From Bacteroidales bacterium (GTDB lineage Bacteria; Bacteroidota; Bacteroidia; Bacteroidales; F082), in contig JAGCCO010000014.1 in the NCBI GenBank assembly GCA_017651645.1, forward strand, positions 1 to 62,947: 62,947 bases of DNA. The letters run 5' to 3'. Below the pieces are notes generated by a model, which saw nothing but the letters and a program-made list of their open reading frames with translations, was not told the origin of the DNA and made no database searches. Numbering within the stretch: the stretch's first letter is position 1; every line of letters begins with the position of its first letter. This document shows, piece by piece, positions 16,260 through 24,508 of the stretch. The position numbers were made by a program, and so were the translations under genes.

Positions 16260-17150
16260 TTATTTGTTGCCGAACAGTTCCATGATGCGGTCAAACTCGG
16301 CCTCGTCCTTGAAGTCGATGACCACACTGCCTTGTCCTTTCATGTTTCTCGTCACTTTCACCTTGGTGTTCAAGGTCTGCGAGAGCTTTTTGATTTTGCT
16401 CTTAAAGTGCTCGGGAATGAAGTTGGTTTGCTTTCTTTCCTTTGCCTCTGGGTTCTTGGCTTTCTCGGCCAATTCCTCGGTCTGTCTGACGTTCATCTCG
16501 CCTTCGATGATTTGCTGGAGGATCTTCAGCTGTTGCTCCTTGTCGGTGATGTTGATAAGGGCGCGGGCGTGCCCCATGGTGATGTGCCCGTCACGTATGG
16601 CGATTTGTACCTCTGCTGGCAGTTTCAACAATCTCAAAAAGTTGGCCACGGCACTGCGGCTTTTGCCTACCTTGTCGCTCACTTCCTCCTGTGTCATGTT
16701 GCATTCATCGATGAGGCGCTGGTAGGAGATGGCCACTTCGATGGCATTCAGGTTTTCGCGGTGGATGTTCTCAATCAGGGCCAATTCCAACATCTGTTCA
16801 TCATTGGCAACGCGGATGAATACCGGAATCTTGGTGAGGCCAGCCAGTTTGGAAGCCCTCAAACGACGCTCACCCGAAATAAGTTGATATTTGTTATAAC
16901 CGAGCTTTCTTACCGTAACAGGCTGAATGACACCTTGCTCCTTGATGGATTGTGCCAACTCCCGTAAAGCGGTCTCGTCAAATTCGGTTCTGGGTTGGAA
17001 AGGATTGGTTTCGATGAGGTCGATGTCGATTTCAGCGATGGCTCCTGCAACGAAATCTCCGGAAATATCTTTGCTGGTGATGTCGGTTTCAGGGCTTTGT
17101 AGGATGGCATCAAGGCCGCGTCCAAGCGCTCTTCTGTTTTTGTCTGCCAT
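16260..17150 (-). CDS. parB: Chromosome-partitioning protein ParB
   Basis: A 296-residue parS-binding CTPase clamp. It has the N-terminal ParB/Srx domain with NPFQPRTEFDE and the CTP-binding LISGERRLRASKLAG, followed by the central helix-turn-helix (MTQEEVSDKVGKSRSAVANFLRLLKL) and a C-terminal dimerisation segment. Length is normal for chromosomal ParB. It lies 6 bp after parA. No parS-like site (TGTTNCACGTGNAACA) was noticed in the window. Confidence 0.95.
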   Translation of the reverse strand: MADKNRRALGRGLDAILQSPETDITSKDISGDFVAGAIAEIDIDLIETNPFQPRTEFDETALRELAQSIKEQGVIQPVTVRKLGYNKYQLISGERRLRASKLAGLTKIPVFIRVANDEQMLELALIENIHRENLNAIEVAISYQRLIDECNMTQEEVSDKVGKSRSAVANFLRLLKLPAEVQIAIRDGHITMGHARALINITDKEQQLKILQQIIEGEMNVRQTEELAEKAKNPEAKERKQTNFIPEHFKSKIKKLSQTLNTKVKVTRNMKGQGSVVIDFKDEAEFDRIMELFGNK

Positions 17151-17156
17151 GGCGGT

Positions 17157-17939
17157 TTATGCGTTATTACTGGATAAGTGGTTTTTCTCTAAGATTTCCC
17201 GGGCAAGGTTCAGGTAGTTGATGGCTCCGACACTGGCTGCATCGTGCATAATGATGGACTTGCCAAAGCTGGGAGCCTCACCCAAACGGGTGTTGCGGTT
17301 GATGATGGTGTTGAAGACCAGATCCTGGAAGTGCATTTTCACTTCTTCCACTACTTGCTTCGACAGGCGTAGTCGGGTATCGAACATGGTAAGCAGTATG
17401 CCTTCAATCTCCAAATCGGGATTGAGTCGGGTCTGCACGATTTTGATGGTGTTCAGCAACTTGCCAAGACCTTCAAGGGCGAAATACTCACATTGCACGG
17501 GGATGATGACCGAATCGGCAGCCGTCAGCGAGTTGACGGTGACCAGTCCAAGCGAAGGGGAACAGTCGATGATGATGAAATCGTAATCGTTTTTGAGGGT
17601 TGAGAGCGAACGCTTCATCATCAGTTCACGATTGGGCAAGTTGATCATCTCAATCTCAGCGCCAACCAAGTCGATATGTGCAGGTATCAGGAACAAGTTC
17701 GGAGTCCCGGTTTCCATGGTGACGGTTTTGGGGTCCACATTGTCAATGATGCATTCGTAGATGCTGGTTTCAACGGTTTTTGGGTCGACACCCACTCCCG
17801 ACGTGGCATTGGCTTGAGGATCAGCGTCGATGAGGAGTGTCTTGTATTCGAGGACGGCCAAACTGGCAGCCAAATTGATGGCGGAAGTGGTCTTGCCCAC
17901 GCCGCCTTTTTGATTTGCAATTGCTATGATCTTGCCCAT
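17157..17939 (-). CDS. parA: Chromosome-partitioning ATPase ParA (Soj)
   Basis: A 260-residue Walker-type ATPase with the deviant Walker A KGGVGKTTSAINLAASLA near the N-terminus, DADPQANATSG, and Walker B-like DFIIIDCSPSLG. It is the short chromosomal Soj type without an N-terminal HTH. It drives segregation of the ParB-parS complex on the nucleoid. It is the first gene of parA-parB-DUF5683, with a -7 element at 17965-17972 and an inverted pair of DnaA-box-like sites further upstream. Confidence 0.96.
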   Translation of the reverse strand: MGKIIAIANQKGGVGKTTSAINLAASLAVLEYKTLLIDADPQANATSGVGVDPKTVETSIYECIIDNVDPKTVTMETGTPNLFLIPAHIDLVGAEIEMINLPNRELMMKRSLSTLKNDYDFIIIDCSPSLGLVTVNSLTAADSVIIPVQCEYFALEGLGKLLNTIKIVQTRLNPDLEIEGILLTMFDTRLRLSKQVVEEVKMHFQDLVFNTIINRNTRLGEAPSFGKSIIMHDAASVGAINYLNLAREILEKNHLSSNNA

Positions 17940-17964
17940 ATTGATTCAACTCTGTTTTACGCTA

Positions 17965-17972
17965 CAAAAGTA
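17965..17972 (-). promoter_or_regulatory. Promoter -7 element of parA
   Basis: Minus strand TACTTTTG (consensus TAnnTTTG), 26 bp before the parA ATG. Confidence 0.6.
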
Positions 17973-18012
17973 CGCATTTTTGTGCTGTTTTATTATGGCT
18001 GTCTGGTGAAAG

Positions 18013-18041
18013 TTATCAACACTTGTGGGTTTTGTTGATAA
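18013..18041. promoter_or_regulatory. Inverted pair of TTATCAACA sites upstream of parA
   Basis: TTATCAACA (18013-18021) and its exact reverse complement TGTTGATAA (18033-18041) are separated by 11 bp. The 9-mer differs by one base from the DnaA-box consensus TTATNCACA. It lies between the DUF3276 terminator and the parA promoter, so it could be a DnaA-responsive or other dyad operator. Confidence 0.4.
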
Positions 18042-18074
18042 GTTCTTGTTTCGGGCGCGATTTGCAACAAAAAA

Positions 18075-18095
18075 GGCCGCGAAATGCTCGCAGCC
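18075..18095 (-). terminator. Terminator of the DUF3276 gene
   Basis: Read on the minus strand, GGCTGCGA pairs with TCGCGGCC (8 bp including one G-U) and is followed by a T tract (complement of the A run 18069-18074). Confidence 0.75.
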
Positions 18096-18125
18096 TCTGT
18101 TTCCTGTTTTTGTTTGGATAAATAA

Positions 18126-18503
18126 TTACTTGTCCAGATTGTCGAACCATTTGTCGATGGCGCTGTCGATTTCGCTGCGGCTTTCGCCTTCCACCTTCTC
18201 ATAGTGGCGCGGTTCGGGCTGGTCGTAATAGTCGGCAGGATATTCACCGGTTTCGATGTACTTGATAGCATCAGTCAAGCCTTTTGAAACTTTCTCAAAG
18301 TCTTCCTTATAGAGGAAAATCTTATGCTTCTCATAGAAGAAGCGATTCAAGCCTTCATCGAAACGGCGCTTGCTTTCAGTTATGGTGATGTACTTTTCGT
18401 CGTTTTTCGTGGATTTTACATCAAAAAAGTAAGTTCTCTTTCCTGCTTTCACTGCCTTCGAGAACAATTCTTCCTTTTCTTTCATTTCGTTTTCTTCCAT
18501 CAT
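18126..18503 (-). CDS. DUF3276 (PUR-alpha-like) protein
   Basis: A protein of about 125 residues. The core KAGKRTYFFDVKSTKNDEKYITITESK and the segment FYEKHKIFLYKEDFEKVSKGL match the DUF3276 family, whose fold is PUR-like (Whirly/PUR-alpha nucleic-acid binding). The acidic Glu/Lys-rich N-terminus is typical. Start at 18503 (or the next codon, 18500) is chosen because the -7 element at 18559-18566 excludes the longer frame. Probable single-stranded nucleic-acid binder; the biological role is unknown. It is monocistronic with its own terminator. Confidence 0.85.
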   Translation of the reverse strand: MMEENEMKEKEELFSKAVKAGKRTYFFDVKSTKNDEKYITITESKRRFDEGLNRFFYEKHKIFLYKEDFEKVSKGLTDAIKYIETGEYPADYYDQPEPRHYEKVEGESRSEIDSAIDKWFDNLDK

Positions 18504-18558
18504 GTCTTTCAATAATTTGATACTTTCTTTTTTGTTCTTTTGTGTTTGAAAAGTGGGG

Positions 18559-18566
18559 CAAAAGTA
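18559..18566 (-). promoter_or_regulatory. Promoter -7 element of the DUF3276 gene
   Basis: Minus strand TACTTTTG, about 56 bp before the start codon and divergent from the promoter at 18600-18607. Confidence 0.6.
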
Positions 18567-18599
18567 GGAAAAAAATGAATATCGAAGCGTTTTATGTGT

Positions 18600-18607
18600 T
18601 ATTTTTG
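18600..18607 (+). promoter_or_regulatory. Promoter -7 element of the exonuclease gene
   Basis: TATTTTTG, 20 bp before the ATG at 18628, giving a predicted leader of about 14 nt. Confidence 0.6.
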
Positions 18608-18627
18608 CACTCAAAATATGTAATGCC

Positions 18628-19443
18628 ATGGAATTGAATCTGAAACGCTCCATAGCCTTTTTCGATTTGGAAACGACGGGCCTGAACACTTCGCACGACC
18701 GCATCGTGGAAATGAGTGTGCTGAAAATCAATGTGAACGGTGAAGAGGAACAACGTGTCTGGCTACTCAACCCTGAAATGCCTATTTCGGCGGAATCGAC
18801 TTCGGTGCATGGCTACACCGACGAGATGGTGGCCGACAAGCCCACTTTTCGTGAGAAAGCTAAGGAAATAGCGATGTTCATCGGCAATGCCGACTTGGCG
18901 GGCTACAATATCCTAAAGTTTGATCTTCCGATGCTGGTGGAGGAGTTCCTTCGTGTCGACTACGACTTTGACCTCAAAGACCGTGGTTTCATTGATGTGA
19001 TGAACATCTATATGAAGATGGAACCGCGCACGCTGAAAAGTGCTTACCGCTATTTCTGCCATGCCGAACTGGAAGGGGCACATGGTGCCATGGCCGACAC
19101 CAAAGCCACTTATGATGTGCTTCGTGCTATGCTCGACAAGTACCAAGGCGTTGAATTTGAGGATGGTAAAGGCAATAAATCGCAAGGCCCTACTAACGAC
19201 ATGAAACAACTTTCTGAGTTTTCGGCGCATCACAAAAATGCCGATCTCTCGGGACAAATCATCTTCGATGAGGAAGGCAAGGAGGTCTTCATGTTTGGCA
19301 AGCACAAAGGTAAAAGGGTAGAGGATGTCTTTCGCATTGAGCCACCCTATTATGATTGGATTATGAGAAACGACTTTCCACGTTATACGAAGAAAGTAGT
19401 GACAGCCATCAAGTTGCGTATGGGTGGAAAATTCGTAAAGTGA
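18628..19443 (+). CDS. DnaQ-like 3'-5' exonuclease
   Basis: A 271-residue DEDDh exonuclease. Exo I FFDLETTGL supplies Asp and Glu, Exo II NILKFDLPML supplies Asp, and Exo III HGAMADTKATYDVL supplies the catalytic His and Asp. A C-terminal module (FGKHKGKRVEDVFRIEPPYYDWIM) resembles the DUF3820-type tail seen on several Bacteroidota epsilon-like exonucleases. It may proofread for a DNA polymerase or act in repair; which one is not determinable. It is followed after 7 bp by the FAH-family gene. Confidence 0.9.
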   Translation: MELNLKRSIAFFDLETTGLNTSHDRIVEMSVLKINVNGEEEQRVWLLNPEMPISAESTSVHGYTDEMVADKPTFREKAKEIAMFIGNADLAGYNILKFDLPMLVEEFLRVDYDFDLKDRGFIDVMNIYMKMEPRTLKSAYRYFCHAELEGAHGAMADTKATYDVLRAMLDKYQGVEFEDGKGNKSQGPTNDMKQLSEFSAHHKNADLSGQIIFDEEGKEVFMFGKHKGKRVEDVFRIEPPYYDWIMRNDFPRYTKKVVTAIKLRMGGKFVK

Positions 19444-19450
19444 TAAAGCT

Positions 19451-20062
19451 ATGAAAATCATCTGCATAGGACGCAACTATTTGGCACATATCAAGGAACT
19501 CGACAACGACCTGCCGAGCGAGCCCTTGTTTTTCATGAAGCCTGAGACGGCATTGTTGCCTAAGGGCAATCCTTTCTCTTATCCTGATTTCAGCAAGGAA
19601 ATCCACTATGAAACGGAGCTGGTGTTGCGCATTTGCAAGTCTGGAAAAGCAATTGATGAACAGTCGGCTCACGATTATTATGATGAACTTACCGTCGGCA
19701 TCGACTTCACTGCCCGTGACTTGCAAAGCAAGTGCAAAGCCAAAGGCCATCCCTGGGAAATCGCCAAAGCTTTCGATGGATCGGCTCCAATCGGTGAGTT
19801 CAAGAAAATCAGCGAATTGAAGCATCCTGAAGACATAAACTTTGGCATGAAACTCAATGGAAAGTGGGTTCAGCAAGGTCACAGCCATGACATGATTTTC
19901 AGTTTCGATAAGATTGTTTCCCATGTCTCGCGTTTTATCACATTGAAGGAGGGTGATTATATCTTCACAGGTACACCACAAGGTGTGGGAGAGGTTCATG
20001 TTGGTGATAAGTTGGAGCTGTTCTTGGAAGATGAACTGATGTTTTGGTTTGGAATTAATTAA
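19451..20062 (+). CDS. Fumarylacetoacetate hydrolase (FAH) family protein
   Basis: A 203-residue cytosolic FAH-fold enzyme. It has the N-terminal CIGRNYLAHIKEL, then FMKPETALLP, the metal-binding HYETELVLRI, and GIDFTARDLQ; the C-terminal FTGTPQGVGEV loop is diagnostic. Small single-domain members hydrolyse or decarboxylate acylpyruvates and related beta-keto acids; the exact substrate is not given by sequence. It lies between the exonuclease and the tricorn-like protease in the same direction with short gaps (7 and 23 bp), so co-transcription is likely. Confidence 0.9.
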   Translation: MKIICIGRNYLAHIKELDNDLPSEPLFFMKPETALLPKGNPFSYPDFSKEIHYETELVLRICKSGKAIDEQSAHDYYDELTVGIDFTARDLQSKCKAKGHPWEIAKAFDGSAPIGEFKKISELKHPEDINFGMKLNGKWVQQGHSHDMIFSFDKIVSHVSRFITLKEGDYIFTGTPQGVGEVHVGDKLELFLEDELMFWFGIN

Positions 20063-20085
20063 ATGATAATCAATAAAATAAAACT

Positions 20086-23000
20086 ATGAAAAAACTTCTG
20101 CTTATGGCCCTGCTTGCAGTGGCATTTCAACTCTCGGCCCAGCCCTTGTGGATGCGCCACAATGTGATTTCGCCTCAAGGCGACAAAATTGCCTTTTGCT
20201 ACAAAGGAGATGTGTATGTGGTGAATGCCAATGGCGGTAAAGCATTGCAAATCACGACGAACGCCGCATACGATACCGACCCAGTGTGGTCGCCCGACGG
20301 CAAGAAAATCGCCTTCGCCACCGACCGCAATGGCAATTTCGACATTTATATCGTTGCTGCTGGAGGCGGTGTTGCCCGTCGCGTTACAACGAATTCTGCT
20401 ACCGAGATCCCATTGGCTTTCTCACCCGATGGCAAGGAGATTTATTTCTCAGCCCAAATCCAGAAAGCAGCTGAGAATGTGCAGTTTGCCTCGGGCTGGA
20501 TTACCGAATTGTATAAGGTAAGCACGGAGGGTGGTCGCCCCGAGCAGGTGGTGGCTGTACCAGTGTCCAGCATGTCGTTCGACAAGGACGGCAAGTCGTT
20601 CCTCTACTACGACCGTAAAGGCAGCGAGAACGTATGGCGCAAACATCATGTTTCTTCCGTGGCTCGCGATGTGGTGTATTATAACGCCAAGAAGAAGACC
20701 CATACCATCCTGACCACCAATGTGGGTGAGGACCGTGATCCCCGATATCTGCCTGGCTGTCAAGAGGTCGTGTTTTTAAGCGAGCGAAATAATGGTAGTT
20801 TTAATGTCTATAAGGCACCTGCTAACAACCTTGAGAACGTGGAAGCTGTAACCCATTTCAAGACGCATCCGGTTCGTTTCCTGAGTGTGTCCAATGACGG
20901 TCTGTTGTGTTATGGGTATATGGGTGAAATCTATACGCAACGCATTGGCAGTGAGCCGCAAAAGGTGAACATCGAAATTGTCAACGACCTGGAGTCAGAT
21001 CAGTTGGTGAAACAGGATTTCAAGGGCATCGGTAACTTCGCACTGAGCGATGACGGCAAGCAGATTGCCTTTATCTCGCGTGGCGAACTTTTCGTGACAG
21101 GTGTCGACGAATATGCCACTACCAAGCAAATCACGCATACTGCCCAAGCAGAACGCAGCCCTTCGTTCTCGAAGGATGGCCGTACCTTGGTCTATGCCTC
21201 GGAGCGTAATGGCTATTGGAATCTCTACCAAGCCACCATCGTACGTAAGGAAGATTTCAACTTTGCCTATGCCACCTTGATTGACGAGAAGCCATTGTTC
21301 GACAACGATGGTATCGAGCGCAGTAATCCCGAGTATTCGCCCGATGGCAAGGAAATTGCCTTTATTGAGAATCGTAATATATTGAAAGTCTATAATATAG
21401 CATCAAAGGAAGTACGTCAAATCACGGATGGCACGCAGCACTATGGTAGCTTGGGCTATGAATGGTCGCCCGACGGGAAGTGGTTCGCCGTGACTTTGAT
21501 CACCCACATGCGTGATCCCTATTCGGATGTCGGCATCGTGTCGGCCAACGGTGATATGAAGATATATAACATTACGGAGAGTGCCTATTTCGACGATGAC
21601 CCGCAATGGGTGTTGGATGGTAATGCAATTATTTATAATTCTGATAGATATGGCATGCGCTCCCATGCATCCTGGGGCAGCCAACGGGATGCTTTCATCG
21701 CCTTCCTCAACCAAGATGCCTATGACAAGTTCCGCCTCAACAAAGAGGAATATGCATTGTTGAAGGAAACGGATAAAGACAACAAGGAGAAGCCGAAAGA
21801 TGAGCCAAAGGATGAAGGAAAGGATAAGAAGAAACGCAAGAAAGACGCTAAAAAAGACGAAAAGAAAGAAGAGAAACCAAAGGAAACTAATAAGATAGAG
21901 GTGGACTTGGAACATCTGCAGGACCGTGTCATCCGTCTGACGCCGATGTCGTCGAACTTGAGCGGCATGGCGCTTTCCAGTGACGGTGAGAAGTTCTACT
22001 TTATGACTTCGTTTGAAAAAGGTTACGACCTTTGGGAGATGGATGTGCGCGAGAAATCGATGAAGATTACGAAAAAACTGGGACAAGGTGGTGCACAGTT
22101 GCGGATGAAGGGCGACAACCTATATTTGCTTTCGGGTGGTAATTTGCAGAAACTTGACAAAGGCAGCAAGTCTACTCCTATTAAATACGATGCCACTATG
22201 GAACTTAACCTCGCTGAGGAGCGCGAATACATGTTCAATCATGTCTTCTTGCAAATCGAAAAACGTTTCTTCATGAAGGACCATCATGGCGTGAACATCG
22301 AAATGATGAAGGAAGCCTACCAACCTTTCTTGGCGCATATCAACAACAACTATGACTTCTCAGAGATGCTGAGTGAGATTTTGGGCGAGTTGAATGTGTC
22401 GCACACGGGTTCGGGTTATCGCCCCTCAAGCAAAGGTGATGCCACAGCCGAATTTGGTGTGTTGCTTGACCTTGACTATAAAGGTGACGGCTTGAAAATT
22501 GCCGAGGTTGTGGAAGGTGGACCTTTTGACAAGAAGAAGTCGAAAGTGAAAGCGGGTTGCATTATCGAAAAGATTGATGGTGTGGAGATTACAAAGGGCA
22601 TGGATTACTATCCTTTGCTCAACAACAAGCGCGACAAGACCGTTTTGGTGACCATCAAAGACGGTGGCAAAACGTGGGACGAAACCGTGAAACCTATCAG
22701 CCATAGTGCGATGAACGAATTGCTCTACAACCGTTGGGTGAAGCACAATGAGGAAACAGTGAAGAAGTTGTCTAATGGTCGCTTGGGTTACGTCCACATC
22801 AAGAGCATGGGCGATGCCAGTTATCGCGATGTGTATTCGCAGATCCTTGGCAAATACAACCTTTGCGATGGTATTGTCATCGACACTCGTTTCAATGGTG
22901 GCGGTCGCCTGCACGAAGATATAGAGATTTTGTTCAGTGGTGAGAAATACCTCGAACAGGTCATCAATGACAGTGTGGCATGCGTGATGCCTTCAAGGCG

Positions 23001-23352
23001 TTACAACAAACCTTCTGTGATGCTTATCGGCGAGGCTAATTACAGCAATGCACACGGAACGCCTTGGGTCTACAAATACAAGAAGATGGGTAGTCTTGTC
23101 GGTATGCCTGTGCCTGGCACCATGTCGAGCGTGACATGGGAGACCTTGCAAGACCCCTCCTTGTATTTTGGCTTGCCTGTGGTAGGCTATCGTACTGAGC
23201 AAGGCAATTGGTTGGAAAACACGCAATTGGAACCAGATGTCAAGGTGCGCAATACACCCGAAAAGATGGCCGAAGGTGTGGATGAGCAATTGGAGGCCGC
23301 TGTCAGGGAATTGCTGAAAGAGGTGAAGGATTTCCATTACTGGGGCAAGTGA
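20086..23352 (+). CDS. Tricorn-like S41 peptidase
   Basis: A 1088-residue secreted protease with a signal peptide (about 1-19, LLAVAFQLSAQ). An N-terminal beta-propeller of PD40 repeats (WSPDGKKIAFATDRNGNFDIY and many similar) is followed by a second repeat region, a Lys/Glu/Asp-rich linker (about 558-605), the tricorn C1 core, a PDZ domain (about 780-860) and the C-terminal S41 domain with VIDTRFNGGGRLHEDIE (about 929) and GEANYSNAHG around residue 983, where the nucleophile Ser lies. The Asp that follows Ser in archaeal tricorn is Asn here. It probably degrades peptides in the periplasm. Confidence 0.92.
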   Translation: MKKLLLMALLAVAFQLSAQPLWMRHNVISPQGDKIAFCYKGDVYVVNANGGKALQITTNAAYDTDPVWSPDGKKIAFATDRNGNFDIYIVAAGGGVARRVTTNSATEIPLAFSPDGKEIYFSAQIQKAAENVQFASGWITELYKVSTEGGRPEQVVAVPVSSMSFDKDGKSFLYYDRKGSENVWRKHHVSSVARDVVYYNAKKKTHTILTTNVGEDRDPRYLPGCQEVVFLSERNNGSFNVYKAPANNLENVEAVTHFKTHPVRFLSVSNDGLLCYGYMGEIYTQRIGSEPQKVNIEIVNDLESDQLVKQDFKGIGNFALSDDGKQIAFISRGELFVTGVDEYATTKQITHTAQAERSPSFSKDGRTLVYASERNGYWNLYQATIVRKEDFNFAYATLIDEKPLFDNDGIERSNPEYSPDGKEIAFIENRNILKVYNIASKEVRQITDGTQHYGSLGYEWSPDGKWFAVTLITHMRDPYSDVGIVSANGDMKIYNITESAYFDDDPQWVLDGNAIIYNSDRYGMRSHASWGSQRDAFIAFLNQDAYDKFRLNKEEYALLKETDKDNKEKPKDEPKDEGKDKKKRKKDAKKDEKKEEKPKETNKIEVDLEHLQDRVIRLTPMSSNLSGMALSSDGEKFYFMTSFEKGYDLWEMDVREKSMKITKKLGQGGAQLRMKGDNLYLLSGGNLQKLDKGSKSTPIKYDATMELNLAEEREYMFNHVFLQIEKRFFMKDHHGVNIEMMKEAYQPFLAHINNNYDFSEMLSEILGELNVSHTGSGYRPSSKGDATAEFGVLLDLDYKGDGLKIAEVVEGGPFDKKKSKVKAGCIIEKIDGVEITKGMDYYPLLNNKRDKTVLVTIKDGGKTWDETVKPISHSAMNELLYNRWVKHNEETVKKLSNGRLGYVHIKSMGDASYRDVYSQILGKYNLCDGIVIDTRFNGGGRLHEDIEILFSGEKYLEQVINDSVACVMPSRRYNKPSVMLIGEANYSNAHGTPWVYKYKKMGSLVGMPVPGTMSSVTWETLQDPSLYFGLPVVGYRTEQGNWLENTQLEPDVKVRNTPEKMAEGVDEQLEAAVRELLKEVKDFHYWGK

Positions 23353-23399
23353 CAATAGCCTGTGATTTATGGCCCATGACCTGCTTTTTCGTAAGGGCA

Positions 23400-23430
23400 G
23401 GCCATAGGCCATTGGTTATCGGCCATAGGC
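23400..23430. repeat. Direct repeat GGCCATAGGC
   Basis: Two exact copies (23400-23409 and 23421-23430) are separated by 11 bp, in the 121-bp gap before the transglutaminase-like gene. Related GGCC/CCAT words flank them (TATGGCCCATGACC at 23369-23382). No promoter element was recognised. Confidence 0.5.
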
Positions 23431-23473
23431 AATAAAAGGAACGATTCTTGCGTTTACATGGGAAAAACATCTC

Positions 23474-24508
23474 ATGCGAGCGCGTTTGCACCTTATTCTA
23501 TTATTGGCTTTCACCAGCCTCACCGTCTCTGCTCATTCAGTGGTGGAGCGCAACGGGTATTATGAAGTGGAGCATGCGTGGAAGTATCAAGGAAAGAATT
23601 ATTCCATTACCCTGAATATCAGCACAAACCTATACGACTATTACCAAAATGACCGAGAGCATTTGGCCTATCGTTACCAGTTCAATGGTGGTGAGATGCC
23701 GCCGAATTATTTCGGGTTCATGTTGTCGGAATACGACCGCCCTATGATGCGGGCCTTGGCCGATGAATTCATCAGCCATAGCGCATTGGAGAAGGAGCAA
23801 ATCAATTTGGCATTGACATTTGTGCAGTCATTGCCCTACGCTTACGATTCTTCCACAAAAGGAACGGATGAATACCTGCGCTATCCTATCGAGACTTTGG
23901 TGGACGGTTGTGGCGATTGTGAGGACAAGGTGGCTTTGTTGGCCGCCCTGCTCTATGAAATGGAGGTGGATTTCATTTTGTTGGTTTTGCCTGAACACAT
24001 TGCCCTTGGGGTGCATTGTGATGGAGTGGCGGCAAATAGGTATTTGCTCTTCCAAGACAAACATTATTATTTCATGGAGACGACCATGGAAGGCTGGCAG
24101 ATGGGACAGATTCCGGAGGATTATTATGATGTCGAGATAGAGGCTGTGCCTGTTGATGCCACACCTGGTCTGCTTTTCAAGGGAGTGAGGTTTGAGTCGC
24201 AGTCGACCCTTGTTTTTCAGAAGGCAATGTGCGATTTGGAACTCGACCTTCATAATCTTGGTCCAGGCAAGGTGACAGAGCTTCGGGCGCATGTGTTGGT
24301 TATTGAAAAAGGGAGGAGGAACCGCTTGCTGGCAGAAGAGTACTTTTCACTCAACGATATGCAGGAAGGCGAACAGCGTACTGAAACGTTGTCGTTAAAG
24401 AGTTTGATTAAAGAAAACAGTGTCTTACGTGTGGAATTGACAGGTGCAGAGATTGAGCCCCAAACCTATGAGGTTGGGTTGAATTACAGCCGTTCACAAA
24501 GGTACTGA
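23474..24508 (+). CDS. Secreted transglutaminase-like (papain-fold) protein
   Basis: A 344-residue secreted protein with a signal peptide (MRARLHLILLLAFTSLTVSA). The transglutaminase-like core shows the catalytic-Cys motif DGCGDCEDKVALLAALL (about 148) and the downstream His in EHIALGVHCDG (about 178). The third residue of the triad was not assigned. The C-terminal third is a beta-rich domain. Substrate and true activity (peptidase or cross-linking) are unknown. Its stop codon directly abuts the stop of the convergent GH20 gene with no spacer. Confidence 0.78.
   Translation: MRARLHLILLLAFTSLTVSAHSVVERNGYYEVEHAWKYQGKNYSITLNISTNLYDYYQNDREHLAYRYQFNGGEMPPNYFGFMLSEYDRPMMRALADEFISHSALEKEQINLALTFVQSLPYAYDSSTKGTDEYLRYPIETLVDGCGDCEDKVALLAALLYEMEVDFILLVLPEHIALGVHCDGVAANRYLLFQDKHYYFMETTMEGWQMGQIPEDYYDVEIEAVPVDATPGLLFKGVRFESQSTLVFQKAMCDLELDLHNLGPGKVTELRAHVLVIEKGRRNRLLAEEYFSLNDMQEGEQRTETLSLKSLIKENSVLRVELTGAEIEPQTYEVGLNYSRSQRY

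Noticed and set aside
17940..18125. parS site or full oriC next to parAB
   Set aside because: No TGTTNCACGTGNAACA-like palindrome and no AT-rich unwinding element with several DnaA boxes; only the single inverted pair was kept as a finding.
18504..18770. An N-terminal extension of the DUF3276 protein
   Set aside because: It overlaps the divergent exonuclease gene and a clear -7 element; the family protein begins at 18503 or 18500.
23353..23473. CRISPR-like repeat before the transglutaminase-like gene
   Set aside because: Only two 10-bp direct repeats 11 bp apart; no repeat-spacer periodicity and no cas genes.
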